From Lacibacter sp. H407 (GTDB taxonomy: Bacteria; Bacteroidota; Bacteroidia; Chitinophagales; Chitinophagaceae), in the NCBI RefSeq assembly GCF_037892605.1, contig NZ_JBBKTU010000001.1, forward strand, positions 3,906,001 to 3,970,000: 64,000 nucleotides of DNA, in the 5' to 3' direction. Numbering within the stretch: the stretch's first letter is position 1; each line of letters opens with the position of its first letter. The notes under the pieces were generated by a model, which was not told the origin of the DNA, did not search any database, and was given only the letters and a program-made list of their open reading frames with translations. This document shows, piece by piece, positions 8,267 to 17,555 of this stretch. A program made the translations under genes and the position numbers.

Positions 8267-10771
8267 ATGAGACCGCTGGTGGAATATACTGAGCAACGTC
8301 TTACTTCAAAATCTACCTTTAACCCAAACTTTAGCCTTTTGCGTTCCAACTTCGTTCTCTTCACTCTACTGTTTGTTTTATTCTTTTTTTCAAAAGCTGT
8401 TGCTCAACAAACCAAAAAAGATGGTGTAATTGTGGGTGCAGTCATTGATACAAGTAGTCAAAAAGCAATCATGGGTGCCACTGTAGCCGTGATTCCCTAC
8501 AAAGATTCCAGCCGGCAATCTGTTTTTTTAACTGACAAGAATGGCGGTTTCACTTTCAACAACCTTGAGCTGGGTTATTATCGATTACAGATCACTGCCG
8601 TGGGTTTTCGAACACTCACCATCGACAGTATTCATTTACGAACAGATCGAGCTGATTTCAATTTCAATGACATCCCTCTCAGCAATCAGTCGGTTGAGTT
8701 GGCCGAAGTGATCATTTTTGTAGAAAAGCCATTGATCGAATCAAAAGATGGCAACATCACCTTCAACGTGGGCGAAAGTGCTTTGAGCAACGGTAGCAAC
8801 GCTACTGAACTCTTGAAACAAACGCCCCTCGTAACAACCGATGCTGATGGAAAAATTTCTGTGCGGGGAAAAGAGCCAAGAATTTTGATCGATGACAAAC
8901 CGGTTGAGCTGAATGCCCAGCAATTGCAGGATCTGCTGGAAAGTATGCCCGGTAGTATGATCGAAAAAATTGAAGTACTTACCAATCCGCCACCACAATA
9001 TGCCAACGAACAAGGTGGCGTAATCAACATTGTAACGAAAAAAGGAAGAGTAGGCTTTGGTGCACGTGTAAATATTTACGCAGGTACAAGAGGTCAAACA
9101 GGTGTAAGCACCAACTTTAACTACCGCAAACAAGGCTTTGCTGTTAACTTAAATGGAGGTGTTGCTTACAACGAATTTCAATCGGAGGGGTACAGTAACC
9201 GAACCAATATTTATAAAGATTCCAGCAACCAGTTAAACATTATCAACCGTTCATTTAATAAAAGTGTACGTCCCAGTTTCCGATTAAATATCGATTATGA
9301 ACTCGACAAGCGGAACAGCTTCAACTTTGTGGCACAATACAATCAAAGCAACAGCAACAATACCGGCTTTAACCGTTACACCAACCTTAACCGTTTTGAA
9401 GATATTTCAAGATTGAGTGAGCGTACTGTTGCGTCGGAAGGAAGTACAAGAAATCCATCGATCAATCTCAGCTATACACGCAAAGGAAAACGTCCCGGCG
9501 AGCAACTACGCATTTTATCGGCTGCGAATTTTGGATGGAATCAAAATGTCCGGAATTTTTTCCAGGAGTTTTTAAATGCTGATGATACACCGAACGGCAT
9601 AGACAGTACGCAACGGCAAACCAATAAAACAAGATCGAACGGATACAGCGTTACTATTACTTACGGCCGCACATTGAGTAATCAAAAAACAAGTATCTCA
9701 ACGGGCGTGGCTTACAACCGGAACAACAGTCATGTTCTGTTAAATACCGAGTTCATGAAAAAACCGGAAAACATTTTTCAAAAAGCTGATTTGCTGAGTA
9801 ATGATTTTAAGTTTCACCAGGATATACTGAGTGCCAGACTTTCGATGAAACATCTTTTTATGCCCGGCTTTTCATTTACTGCCGGCTCATCGTTTGAGCA
9901 AACCAATTTTCTGTTTGAATTATTCAGAGATAATAAAACGGAATACAATCGCTTTTTTAATATTCTTCCGTTTGCGAACCTCAACCGCAGTTGGAAGAAC
10001 GGAACGAATTTAACGTTCGCCTATCGTCGCACAATTCGAAGGCCGGGCATTGGTGAATTGAACCCTGCCATTGATTATGGCGATCCATACAATTTGCGTT
10101 ACGGCAATCCTGATCTGTTGCCTTCGCAATCGCACACATTCGATTTGGTGGGAGGTAAAACAAAGAGTAAATATTTTTACAACTTCAGTATTGGATACAA
10201 TTTAGTGGAAGATGTATTCAGTCAGATACGCACGTTACAAACCGATGGTAAAACAATTGTATCATGGGACAATGTAAGCAACCGCCAGGAATATGAAACA
10301 AGCACATGGGCAGGTTTAACCATCAGCCGGAAATTACGAACCAATTTTAGTGCAAGCTACACGTACAACAAATATGGGAGCTTTGACAAAGAGGTAAGGA
10401 AGTTTCGTGACGGAGGTTCATTCACTTCAAACTTCAGCACCAATTATAATCCAACCGATCTGTGGACGTTTACAGGCGCATTTTCATTCAATCGATTTGC
10501 TAACCCACAGGGAACAGTACGGAGCAATGTTTCGATGAACATGGGTGTGCAATACAAACTGTTTAAAAAGAAAGTGATTATCAGCGTTAATGCAACTGAT
10601 CCGTTCATTCAGCAACAGAACAGAGTGTTTACATACGGACCAAATTTCAATCTTGAAAGTTATAGCCGTACACAAACAAGAAATTATCGTATTGCACTCA
10701 GTTACAACTTCAACAAATCATCTACAGTAAAACGCAAAACTGCTGATGTGCTGAAGAGTATAAAAAAGTAA
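8267..10771 (+). CDS. outer membrane beta-barrel receptor with carboxypeptidase-regulatory-like domain
   Basis: 834 aa. A long N-terminal region ends in a signal peptide (hydrophobic [18 protein letters not shown], to about residue 47). Next are a carboxypeptidase-regulatory-like beta-sandwich (about 52-135, [20 protein letters not shown]), a TonB-receptor-like plug (about 150-255, ending [14 protein letters not shown]) and a large C-terminal barrel (OMP_b-brl_3 type). These are TonB-dependent-receptor relatives in Bacteroidota; the substrate is unknown. The last residues are Lys-rich rather than a terminal aromatic. It stands alone, with no SusD partner adjacent, and is divergent from miaB. 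Confidence 0.87.
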   Translation: MRPLVEYTEQRLTSKSTFNPNFSLLRSNFVLFTLLFVLFFFSKAVAQQTKKDGVIVGAVIDTSSQKAIMGATVAVIPYKDSSRQSVFLTDKNGGFTFNNLELGYYRLQITAVGFRTLTIDSIHLRTDRADFNFNDIPLSNQSVELAEVIIFVEKPLIESKDGNITFNVGESALSNGSNATELLKQTPLVTTDADGKISVRGKEPRILIDDKPVELNAQQLQDLLESMPGSMIEKIEVLTNPPPQYANEQGGVINIVTKKGRVGFGARVNIYAGTRGQTGVSTNFNYRKQGFAVNLNGGVAYNEFQSEGYSNRTNIYKDSSNQLNIINRSFNKSVRPSFRLNIDYELDKRNSFNFVAQYNQSNSNNTGFNRYTNLNRFEDISRLSERTVASEGSTRNPSINLSYTRKGKRPGEQLRILSAANFGWNQNVRNFFQEFLNADDTPNGIDSTQRQTNKTRSNGYSVTITYGRTLSNQKTSISTGVAYNRNNSHVLLNTEFMKKPENIFQKADLLSNDFKFHQDILSARLSMKHLFMPGFSFTAGSSFEQTNFLFELFRDNKTEYNRFFNILPFANLNRSWKNGTNLTFAYRRTIRRPGIGELNPAIDYGDPYNLRYGNPDLLPSQSHTFDLVGGKTKSKYFYNFSIGYNLVEDVFSQIRTLQTDGKTIVSWDNVSNRQEYETSTWAGLTISRKLRTNFSASYTYNKYGSFDKEVRKFRDGGSFTSNFSTNYNPTDLWTFTGAFSFNRFANPQGTVRSNVSMNMGVQYKLFKKKVIISVNATDPFIQQQNRVFTYGPNFNLESYSRTQTRNYRIALSYNFNKSSTVKRKTADVLKSIKK

Positions 10772-11863
10772 TTACTTTAATTTTTCAGCAAGCAGCAAGT
10801 ATTGCGGATGCAAATGATGTGGAAATAAATTATCAGCTGATTGACTTTCAGGATATAGTTTTAAATATTCTTCGTCCGGTATCAACACGATCATATTTCC
10901 AGTACGTACGTAATGACTGCTGGCATAATAAGCAGGAGGAACAAAACCCGGCAGTGTTTTCTGTACAGTTTTAGAAGTCATTGAGCCAAGATATTTCTGA
11001 TACCTTTTTTGTGCTTTACTTGGCGGCTTACTCAACTGGTTGTACATGTATTTTAATGCAAGGCTGGTTGGAAATTTTTGTTTTTTGATAATTCCTTGTG
11101 CATGTATAAATGGATTTGATTGATTAAAATCGTTTAGTGTTTGAATGGATATCGGCACTTCAGGCACCCAGTCTGCTGCATTCACCACATTGTATGCCCA
11201 ACCGTTTTGCGTCATTGCTTCGTATTCATAAGCATAATAAAGATTGCCTGGTTTTGGTCCGGCACTGCAGTATGTTTTAAAACGAATATCGGCCGGAAGT
11301 TTTCCGGTTTTTTGCAGATTGTACAAGTAAGATGTAACCAGATAAGCAATTCCACCGCCCTGGCTGTGCCCGACAATGATGATACTTTTTGTTCCTGCTT
11401 TGTAAGTTGAATCAATTTTCGGCATCATATCCCTCATTAAAAAAGCAGTACTTACCAACCATCCCACATGCACGGCAGCTTTTGGATTACTTGCCAGTTC
11501 GTATTCAAACAAATCATTGTCTGCCAATTGCAACTGACCTTTGGCAGGAACCATCGCTGCATAAAAATTCGCCAGCCAACTCGTGCTGTTGGTAGTTGTA
11601 CCGCGGATGCTGATTGTGGCAATCCCTTTTCCATCGCTCCACAGATCCCATAAATTATCCAAACCAATAACGGGTGATTGATAAACCATTTTGAATCGCT
11701 GCGGCTCTGCAATTTTACTGTAGTAATTCTCAGCGGCAGAAGTACGTGCCGACATTTTCATTAACTCGATATATTCTCCTTTGTCAAAGCCGGGCGATAG
11801 TTGAGCAGGCGATTGTGTAAAAACAAAAAACGTTGCTGCTAATAAGAAAATTTTGTACTGCAT
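10772..11863 (-). CDS. exported lipase, alpha/beta hydrolase (class 3-like)
   Basis: 363 aa with a signal peptide (MQYKIFLLAATFFVF...SPAQ). The nucleophile elbow GHSQGG puts the catalytic Ser at about residue 167. The preceding strand IATISIRGTT gives the oxyanion region, and SAGPKPGN and NAADWVPEVP follow as in fungal-type class 3 lipases, where Asp and a later His complete the triad. It probably hydrolyses acyl esters in the periplasm or outside the cell. Its stop codon directly abuts the stop of the converging receptor gene, leaving no spacer. Confidence 0.82.
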   Translation of the reverse strand: MQYKIFLLAATFFVFTQSPAQLSPGFDKGEYIELMKMSARTSAAENYYSKIAEPQRFKMVYQSPVIGLDNLWDLWSDGKGIATISIRGTTTNSTSWLANFYAAMVPAKGQLQLADNDLFEYELASNPKAAVHVGWLVSTAFLMRDMMPKIDSTYKAGTKSIIIVGHSQGGGIAYLVTSYLYNLQKTGKLPADIRFKTYCSAGPKPGNLYYAYEYEAMTQNGWAYNVVNAADWVPEVPISIQTLNDFNQSNPFIHAQGIIKKQKFPTSLALKYMYNQLSKPPSKAQKRYQKYLGSMTSKTVQKTLPGFVPPAYYASSHYVRTGNMIVLIPDEEYLKLYPESQSADNLFPHHLHPQYLLLAEKLK

Positions 11864-11902
11864 ACGAGGTCAATTATGGTTGGTGATGATGAATGTAAAT
11901 AA

Positions 11903-12598
11903 CTATTGTTGGAGGCCTAACAGAAAGCTTGCGTATACTCCACCGGAATTAATATTGGGGCCATCCGATAAAGCAGTATTGTTTGACTTCCATTTGCTGT
12001 CGCCCAGCGGAAGATAATAGCCTGCTCTTAATCCGATAACAATTTTTTCAAGCAAACGCTTATCGCCAATTCCCACTTTACTGATGTGCAAACCGAGATG
12101 TCCCATAAACTGATTGGATGAAACATGATATTGATTGGCAGCTGCACCAAAATAATTATTGAATGAACTGCTGCTCACGTCATCGGCCGAAACTCTTGCT
12201 CCAAAAAACGAATAGTTCAAACCTGCAAAAGGGATTACCTGTATCGTTTCGCTTTTTGTAGCAACAAAACCAAGTGATGTACCTACCTGCGTGGAGCGCA
12301 ACCAATTACTTTGGTCTCCTGTGGTTTTTGTTCCGCTGAAAGTAGCAAAGTTGAATAAAGAAGCAAGTCGTGCTTTTGGAAAGATGGTATAAAATCCACC
12401 GCCACGTGTAAAATAAAAATCTTTGAACTGCGGTAATCCTTCATTTGCCAAAACAGTATTCAGATCTCCCAACTGTGGCGCATTGAACCCGGCGATGGAA
12501 TGTATAACGAGTGCTTTGCTTTTTGTTTGTGCAAACGTTTCCTGGTTCAATAAACAGCTCAGAAAAAAAACAAAAGCAGTCAGATGATTCTTGTTCAT
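11903..12598 (-). CDS. exported protein of unknown function, beta-rich
   Basis: 231 aa with a signal peptide (MNKNHLTAFVFFLSCLLNQETFAQ). The remainder alternates short polar and hydrophobic stretches (GTSLGFVATKSETIQVIPFAGLNYSFFGA, ending VYASFLLGLQQ), which suggests a small outer membrane beta-barrel. I recognise no named family. It lies 39 bases upstream of the lipase gene on the same strand and may be in one transcript with it. Cargo and function are not inferable. Confidence 0.75.
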   Translation of the reverse strand: MNKNHLTAFVFFLSCLLNQETFAQTKSKALVIHSIAGFNAPQLGDLNTVLANEGLPQFKDFYFTRGGGFYTIFPKARLASLFNFATFSGTKTTGDQSNWLRSTQVGTSLGFVATKSETIQVIPFAGLNYSFFGARVSADDVSSSSFNNYFGAAANQYHVSSNQFMGHLGLHISKVGIGDKRLLEKIVIGLRAGYYLPLGDSKWKSNNTALSDGPNINSGGVYASFLLGLQQ

Positions 12599-12616
12599 AA
12601 TGTTTTGGTTAAATGA

Positions 12617-13459
12617 TTATTTCCGTGCGAAACGCATTACGGCCACATCATCGATCATAAAATTGAGTGTATTGTCATCAGATAATGCGTATTTATTAAC
12701 TTTCTGCAACATCTCTATAAACGTTTTTTCTCCGTTACCCGGGCACGCCATCATGGTTGAAAGGGGAGGAGCAAATTTCACTGAGTTGCCTGTTATCGTG
12801 TACTTGCTGCTGAAACCATTACAACTAGTATTGCCACTGATCATGGAAAGACCAAGTTCAAAACGGATTGTTGGTTTTTTATCGGGATACAATCCATCAA
12901 AAGCAATGCGTGCACCAGAAATGTAATTGAGCTCCCAGTTGCCTTCAAGTTTGGCAACAGCAACATCAACAGCTGTAAATTTTGCTACCACAGTTTCTCC
13001 ATTGTAGAAGAGAAGTGTTTTGTCTTGCACACTCCATTTGTTGGTTGCAGCAATAGCAGGCAAAAACAGATTTTCTGTTTGATCATTATTCAGGCAAGCC
13101 ATCTTTGTAACCGCCAATGGCGAAAATTTAATTGCATTTGATCCCGACAATTCGAACGTTCCGCTTAAACGATTACAACCTGTAAAACCTGCGACTGTGC
13201 TTACTTGTCCGGGAGAAAATGATAAATGTGCAGTTCTGCCGTTTTCGCTACGCACTGGCTTTTGATTTATTTCAGAAAGGTACCAGCGATACATAAAAAG
13301 CATTTCGCTGCCGCCACTTGTGGTTTTAGTATCCGTTGCAACTGTTGTTGTTTCTGTTGCAGCAGGACTGTTTGATGTTGTTGATGGTTTACTGCTATGG
13401 CAGGATGACGATTGCAGCACAACAGCAGCAATGCCAAGAAAAAAGATTGTTTGTTTCAT
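12617..13459 (-). CDS. lipoprotein with two META (HslJ-like) domains
   Basis: 280 aa from ATG at 13457-13459 (an upstream ATG at 13484-13486 would spoil the signal peptide). Lipobox LQSSSC near residue 20, followed by a Ser/Thr-rich linker. Two META domains follow: the first with GFTGCNRLSGTFEL and TKMACLN, the second with GNTSCNGFSSKYTI and STMMACPG. Both keep the paired cysteines typical of HslJ-type domains. META proteins are envelope-located and in E. coli HslJ is linked to novobiocin resistance. It sits 18 bases before the next gene downstream. Confidence 0.88.
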   Translation of the reverse strand: MKQTIFFLGIAAVVLQSSSCHSSKPSTTSNSPAATETTTVATDTKTTSGGSEMLFMYRWYLSEINQKPVRSENGRTAHLSFSPGQVSTVAGFTGCNRLSGTFELSGSNAIKFSPLAVTKMACLNNDQTENLFLPAIAATNKWSVQDKTLLFYNGETVVAKFTAVDVAVAKLEGNWELNYISGARIAFDGLYPDKKPTIRFELGLSMISGNTSCNGFSSKYTITGNSVKFAPPLSTMMACPGNGEKTFIEMLQKVNKYALSDDNTLNFMIDDVAVMRFARK

Positions 13460-13522
13460 ACTAAAAGTTTTGAAGCAGATGTACATGAAAGTTTGATTAC
13501 ATACCAGCGAAGATGTGTGGTA

Positions 13523-14017
13523 TTAATTTTTGCAATTCGTTAAGAAAAGTTTCAATCCTTTGCTGAAGTCCTGTGTTGTCCCTTTCATAAACCGCATTTC
13601 ACCATTTACCTCTTCCACAGGGCCATAGCCCTCGGTGATCAAACTATCAGTTTTGAGAAACACTACCTGACGAATGCTTTCTTTTCCTTCCGACATGAAC
13701 TCGTAATCGGCAAGAATTGTATCTCCTTTCATTATTCCCTGTATCGAACCGTGGTTTCCATCTTTGCCACTTAACTTATAATGAAGCTCTCCGCTTACAG
13801 AACGATCGGTTTGAATCAATAATTTCAATTCAACTGTATCAGTTGCGGATGCAAATGCATAACAGAGAGGAGAGGGCTGTGTAGTTGTTGTGGTTAAAGA
13901 ATCCGTAGTTGATGTTTCAGTATTGCTGTTGCCGGTGGAGTTGTTGCAAGCGAATAAGATGAAAAGAAGTCCAATGATAATAAGATGACGAAGCTTTTCG
14001 GTTAGTTGGTATCGCAT
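13523..14017 (-). CDS. small lipoprotein of unknown function
   Basis: 164 aa. Lipobox LLFILFAC with the lipidated Cys near residue 24, then an Asn/Ser/Thr-rich linker. The C-terminal about 110 residues form a beta-rich domain (ELKLLIQTDRSVSGELHYKL, GIMKGDTILADYEFMSEG). Similar short lipoproteins occur widely in Bacteroidota, but I cannot name a family. It precedes the META-domain lipoprotein on the same strand. Confidence 0.78.
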   Translation of the reverse strand: MRYQLTEKLRHLIIIGLLFILFACNNSTGNSNTETSTTDSLTTTTTQPSPLCYAFASATDTVELKLLIQTDRSVSGELHYKLSGKDGNHGSIQGIMKGDTILADYEFMSEGKESIRQVVFLKTDSLITEGYGPVEEVNGEMRFMKGTTQDFSKGLKLFLTNCKN

Positions 14018-14111
14018 AACTGTGTTTCGGTTAACTTAAATAATATTACAAACTTTTTTATTATTTGTTCAACTATTCTGTAACTATCTACCGGATTTAT
14101 TCAAACAAACC

Positions 14112-14147
14112 AATAAAAAAAGTCCCGCTTTGTTGAAAGTGGGACTT
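14112..14147 (-). terminator. intrinsic terminator of the small Lys-rich protein gene
   Basis: On the minus strand AAGTCCCACTTT (14147-14136) pairs with AAAGCGGGACTT (14131-14120) with one G-T pair and a 4-base loop. It is followed by TTTTTTATT. It ends 9 bases downstream of the stop of the 55-codon gene. Confidence 0.85.
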
Positions 14148-14155
14148 GTGCTGAA

Positions 14156-14323
14156 CTACGAAAACAAACAGGATCGCTTACAATCTTTTTTCTTTTCCAT
14201 CTTCTTTTCAACTTTCTTCTCCATCTTTTTTTCTGTTTTGTTTTCCGTTTTGCGATTGATGTTGGCAATTGCCACCAAGGCAAAAAAAGCCAGCAGCAAC
14301 GTAATGATGACTGCTTTTTTCAT
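14156..14323 (-). CDS. 55-residue membrane-anchored protein with an EKK(M/V) helix
   Basis: ATG at 14321-14323, TAG at 14156-14158. The N terminus is one hydrophobic segment (KKAVIITLLLAFFALVAIA). It is followed by a Lys/Glu-rich stretch in which EKKM, EKKV, EKKM and EKKK alternate every four residues, forming a likely continuous helix with a hydrophobic stripe. The protein ends CKRSCLFS. A well-formed terminator directly downstream supports a real transcription unit. No named family is known to me. It is shorter than most gene-calling cut-offs. Confidence 0.6.
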   Translation of the reverse strand: MKKAVIITLLLAFFALVAIANINRKTENKTEKKMEKKVEKKMEKKKDCKRSCLFS

Positions 14324-14443
14324 ACCAAAACGATTTAGATATATAAGTTACGAAAATGAACCGGTGATTGAAATTATTTTTTGTTAACCGGCATTAAACG
14401 GTTTATGAAACTTGCGCTGTACATTAGTGTATAAACTTCTACT

Positions 14444-14857
14444 ATGAGCGATCAAAAGAACCTGATGAACTTTCACACCCGTAAATGGGTAAAGCCCGAA
14501 GACCTGAACCCCAACAGTACCTTGTTTGGCGGCCGTTTGCTGCAATGGATCGATGAAGAAGCAGCGCTGTATGCCGTTATTCAACTGGAGAACCCTCATG
14601 TAGTAACGAAGTTTATTTCGGAGATCAATTTTATTTCAGCACCAAGACAGGGAGACATTATCGAGATCGGTATTATGGCCACGCATTTTGGGAATACATC
14701 GGTAACCATGCGTTGTGAAGTACGGAATAAACTAACCCGTGAACCAATTTTAAGCATTGAACGTATTGTGTTTGTAAATGTAGATGCAACCGGCAAACCA
14801 GTGCCACATGGGAAAACAGAGATCACGTATGTGAAAGACAGGCTGGGAGAGTTTTAA
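14444..14857 (+). CDS. acyl-CoA thioesterase, hotdog fold (YciA-like)
   Basis: 137 aa, single hotdog domain. The segment NPNSTLFGGRLLQWIDEEAA matches the N-xx-T-xFGG...D helix of YciA/BACH-type acyl-CoA thioesterases, with Asp as the catalytic acid. The strand SIERIVFVNVDATGKPVPHG follows the family ending. It hydrolyses medium- to long-chain acyl-CoA to the free acid and CoA in the cytosol. It is divergent from the small membrane protein gene. The leader has TACATTAG at 14420-14427, close to the -7 consensus. Confidence 0.9.
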   Translation: MSDQKNLMNFHTRKWVKPEDLNPNSTLFGGRLLQWIDEEAALYAVIQLENPHVVTKFISEINFISAPRQGDIIEIGIMATHFGNTSVTMRCEVRNKLTREPILSIERIVFVNVDATGKPVPHGKTEITYVKDRLGEF

Positions 14858-14926
14858 GTTAAACGATTGTTTAGCAAACAAAACCCATATTTAACCGTTT
14901 CAGATAACCAACACCAAAACGCTATT

Positions 14927-15829
14927 ATGAAATCACTTACCGCACACCTTGCTGCGCTGTTACTGATCACATGCAATCTTTATGCTCAAAAAGTATATGA
15001 CAGCAACGAACAAACAGCCTCCAGTAGTTTAAGTCAACGTTGGGAGCTTGATTCAATTACCAAACGCAAAACATTTACCATTACATCTTATCGTCCGGTC
15101 TTTATTACTGCAGGGCGCTGGAGCAGCAACCCCAATGAGCGGCCGTTCAGCGAAACACCTGGTTATACATTACCATTTCGGGTAGATTACAATAATTACG
15201 AAGCAAAATTTCAACTTAGCTTTAAAACCAAACTGGCGCAAGGCATCTTTGGTAAAACAGGTGATCTCTGGATCGCTTATACACAGAAATCACATTGGCA
15301 ATTGTACAACTCAAAATTGTCACGCCCATTTCGTGAAACGAATTATGAACCGGAAGTGATTCTCAATTTTGCTACAAATTTCAAACTGCTCGGCCTGAAT
15401 ACACGTATGCTGGGGATCATCTTCAACCACCAAAGTAACGGACGGGCATTACCGCTATCAAGAAGTTGGAACAGGGTTATTTTAATGGCTGGCTTTGAAA
15501 AAAATAATTTTTCTATTTACCTGCGTCCATGGTTCCGTATACCGGATGATGACGATGAAAATCCCGAGATCGTAAATTACATTGGCCGGTATGAAATGAA
15601 TGTGATCTACAACTGGAAAAAATTACAATTGGCACTCACCAACAGTCATCCATTAACATTTAAACAAAGTAATATCAATCGGGGTCGCATACAGTTTGAT
15701 GCTGTTTATCCATTGCTTTGGAACATGAAAGGTCACTTACAATATTCAGTGGGATATGGTGAAACAATGATCGATTACAACCATAACCAAACAACCTTTG
15801 GTTTGGGAATTTCGCTGATCGAATGGTAG
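14927..15829 (+). CDS. pldA: outer membrane phospholipase A (PldA)
   Basis: 300 aa from ATG at 14927; the upstream TTG at 14867 gives a poorer signal peptide. Signal peptide LTAHLAALLLITCNLYA. The OMPLA signature NHQSNGR...SRSWNR supplies the catalytic His, Ser and Asn at about 168, 170 and 182, with the same 2- and 12-residue spacings as H142, S144 and N156 of E. coli PldA. It is an outer membrane barrel that hydrolyses phospholipids mislocalised to the outer leaflet. Length matches the family (about 290). It is followed by a large inverted repeat before a converging gene. Confidence 0.93.
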   Translation: MKSLTAHLAALLLITCNLYAQKVYDSNEQTASSSLSQRWELDSITKRKTFTITSYRPVFITAGRWSSNPNERPFSETPGYTLPFRVDYNNYEAKFQLSFKTKLAQGIFGKTGDLWIAYTQKSHWQLYNSKLSRPFRETNYEPEVILNFATNFKLLGLNTRMLGIIFNHQSNGRALPLSRSWNRVILMAGFEKNNFSIYLRPWFRIPDDDDENPEIVNYIGRYEMNVIYNWKKLQLALTNSHPLTFKQSNINRGRIQFDAVYPLLWNMKGHLQYSVGYGETMIDYNHNQTTFGLGISLIEW

Positions 15830-15839
15830 TGCAGCATTG

Positions 15840-15916
15840 AATAAGCAATATGCAATAAACAACAGGCAAATTAAATTTGCTGACGTTTGCTCATTGCCAA
15901 TTGCATATTGCCTATT
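15840..15916. repeat. long imperfect inverted repeat between converging genes
   Basis: The outer arms are GCAATATGCAAT (15845-15856) and ATTGCATATTGC (15900-15911), a perfect 12-bp match extended by 4 bp beyond one mismatch. An inner palindrome GCAAATT-A-AATTTGC sits at 15866-15880. It lies between the pldA stop and the opposing 88-aa gene, so it may terminate both. It has no T-run and is made of GCAAT-type words. Confidence 0.75.
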
Positions 15917-15922
15917 AACAAT

Positions 15923-16189
15923 TTACTCCTCATCGTCCTCTTCATAATAAGCATCTTCGCCATAGAATACTTTTTCCCAACTGGCAATTGCTTTATCATC
16001 GAGGCATTCAATAATGTCGTGAATAGGATCGGCTTTACGTTTCCAAACTACTTCTTCGCCTTCGGCAAATGTGGACATACAAAGGGCGTGATCACTCTTA
16101 AAGTGAACTTTGATCAACAAAAGTCCCTTGTCTTCTTTTTCCTGGATCAGATAACAACAGCCTGCTTCCAACAAATCATACGTGTACAT
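15923..16189 (-). CDS. small cytoplasmic protein of unknown function
   Basis: 88 aa from ATG at 16187-16189; the TTG three codons upstream is less likely. No signal peptide or membrane helix. The N-terminal half is beta-like (CCYLIQEKEDKGLLLIKVHF), and the C terminus is strongly acidic and ends YYEEDDEE. I do not recognise a named family. TACATTTG on the minus strand at 16298-16291, fitting TAnnTTTG, may be its promoter and would give a leader of about 95 bases. Confidence 0.72.
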   Translation of the reverse strand: MYTYDLLEAGCCYLIQEKEDKGLLLIKVHFKSDHALCMSTFAEGEEVVWKRKADPIHDIIECLDDKAIASWEKVFYGEDAYYEEDDEE

Positions 16190-16393
16190 GCTTTTCAAAT
16201 TTTAAACATCAAACAATAAGGCCAGTAAGCGAATTTTAATGGGCAGTTGGAGATGGAATCGGGCTTGTTTGTACGGGGTTAGTAGCAACACAAATGTAGC
16301 ATCATTTCCTGTACCAGACGGACAGAAAACAGGCCGGGACGGTTCTTTTACAAAAAATTAATCCGGCCAATTGAGAACCAGTTGATTGGGAGC

Positions 16394-16837
16394 TTATTCC
16401 AGTTCGGTAACGGAGATTTTCTTGCCTTCAAAGCTGATCTGCAGGATTTTTACCGAACGTACGGGCTGGTTGTTTTGGCGGGCGGGTGTCCAGTCGTTTT
16501 GGTCCATCCATGCCTTGAGTTGGGCAAAATTGGGTCGCACATTGCTGTTGGGACGGGCCTCGTAGGTACATGGTTTACCGTCGCTGTCCACCAGAATACT
16601 GATGGTGATCTTGCCGCCGGCTTTTTTCTGTACGTAATTCTTGAAGAATGTTTCGATATGCGATTCAAGACTTGGCTTGCTTTTCCACTGTGCTGTTTGC
16701 TGCACACGGATATAGAGATCGTCAAACGGTTTTGATCCGAATTGGAGGCAACTATCGAGGCGGATAATTTCCTGTTGCTGTTGTGCCGATGCGGCGTACG
16801 TTGCGAGTAAAAGGATAAAGGATAAGAATGTTTTCAT
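16394..16837 (-). CDS. exported TonB C-terminal-like protein
   Basis: 147 aa with a signal peptide (MKTFLSFILLLATYAASAQ). After a linker, residues about 75-145 resemble a TonB C-terminal fold: GGKITISILVDSDGKP, then ...WTPARQNNQPVRSVKILQISFEGKK, the G-K-V-x-V...GW-x-PA-x-x-N-G-x-x-V pattern of the energy-transducer family. There is no transmembrane anchor, so it is a free periplasmic version, a common arrangement in Bacteroidota with unknown roles. Some spacer DNA (about 195 bases) separates it from the upstream neighbour. Confidence 0.75.
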   Translation of the reverse strand: MKTFLSFILLLATYAASAQQQQEIIRLDSCLQFGSKPFDDLYIRVQQTAQWKSKPSLESHIETFFKNYVQKKAGGKITISILVDSDGKPCTYEARPNSNVRPNFAQLKAWMDQNDWTPARQNNQPVRSVKILQISFEGKKISVTELE

Positions 16838-16856
16838 AACGTAAAGATAAGAAAGA

Positions 16857-16937
16857 AGCTATGAGCTTCGAGACGTGAGCCAAAACAAAGCGTGCTGCCT
16901 TTCGCTCATAGCTCACAGCTAAAAGCTCGCAGCTTTT
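16857..16937. repeat. AGCT-word repeat with hairpins after the YdeI gene
   Basis: AGCTATGAGC (16857-16866) is a perfect inverted match to GCTCATAGCT (16904-16913). A second hairpin AAAAGCT-CGC-AGCTTTT occupies 16921-16937 and sits right at the stop of the leftward YdeI gene, so it may terminate it. The block is composed of AGCT(N)GAGC-type words. Confidence 0.7.
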
Positions 16938-17546
16938 TCACAACTTAAATCCATTTGCCCCGGGCTTTTTATTGGCCTCACTCATCAATACTGTTTGGAG
17001 CAGACGTTTGTTTCTGGTTTCGGCCGTTTTTGCACTGTCGATCCACGATAAAAACTGCTTGCGTGCAGAAGGAGAAAAGGCTTTGAAATTCGCAAGTGCA
17101 GCATTTTTTCCCTTGAATGCTTTTTGCAGGTCGTTCGGAATTTGATTGTTTTTAGCGGCTTCGTCCGAAGCGGTCAATGCATCCCAACTTCCGTTCTTTT
17201 TAGCGATCTCGATCTTTTCAAGACCGGCGGGCGTCATTAAACCATTGCTGAGTAATAGCTTCACCCGTTCTTTATTTGCATCGCTCCACACACTTTTAGG
17301 CTTGCGGGGTGTAATGAGGATCATCGCCCGTTCATCATCCAGTTTACGGGCAAGTCCATCGATCCAGCCAAAACACAAACATTCTTCCACTATATCGTTG
17401 TATGGGAGGCGTGGCTTACTTTTTCCAACCTTGTAATAAACGAGCCATATACCAACCGATCGTTGATAATTTTTTTGCAGCCAGTTACGCCAGGCATTCC
17501 TGTCTTTGGGATAAAACATTTCCAGGCTGTCAATAGCCCTTGCCAT
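16938..17546 (-). CDS. YdeI/OmpD-associated family protein
   Basis: 202 aa. The conserved core is RNAWRNWLQKNYQRSVGIWL, then YNDIVEECLCFGWIDGL and TPRKPKSVWSDANKERVKLL. These are hallmarks of the YdeI/OmpD-associated (bacteriocin-protection, YdeI/DUF1801-like) family. No signal peptide, so it is a cytosolic protein of unresolved biochemical role. Related proteins protect against some bacteriocins or antimicrobial peptides. It is 9 bases downstream of the small membrane protein gene and likely transcribed with it. Confidence 0.88.
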   Translation of the reverse strand: MARAIDSLEMFYPKDRNAWRNWLQKNYQRSVGIWLVYYKVGKSKPRLPYNDIVEECLCFGWIDGLARKLDDERAMILITPRKPKSVWSDANKERVKLLLSNGLMTPAGLEKIEIAKKNGSWDALTASDEAAKNNQIPNDLQKAFKGKNAALANFKAFSPSARKQFLSWIDSAKTAETRNKRLLQTVLMSEANKKPGANGFKL

Positions 17547-17555
17547 TGGAAGAAA

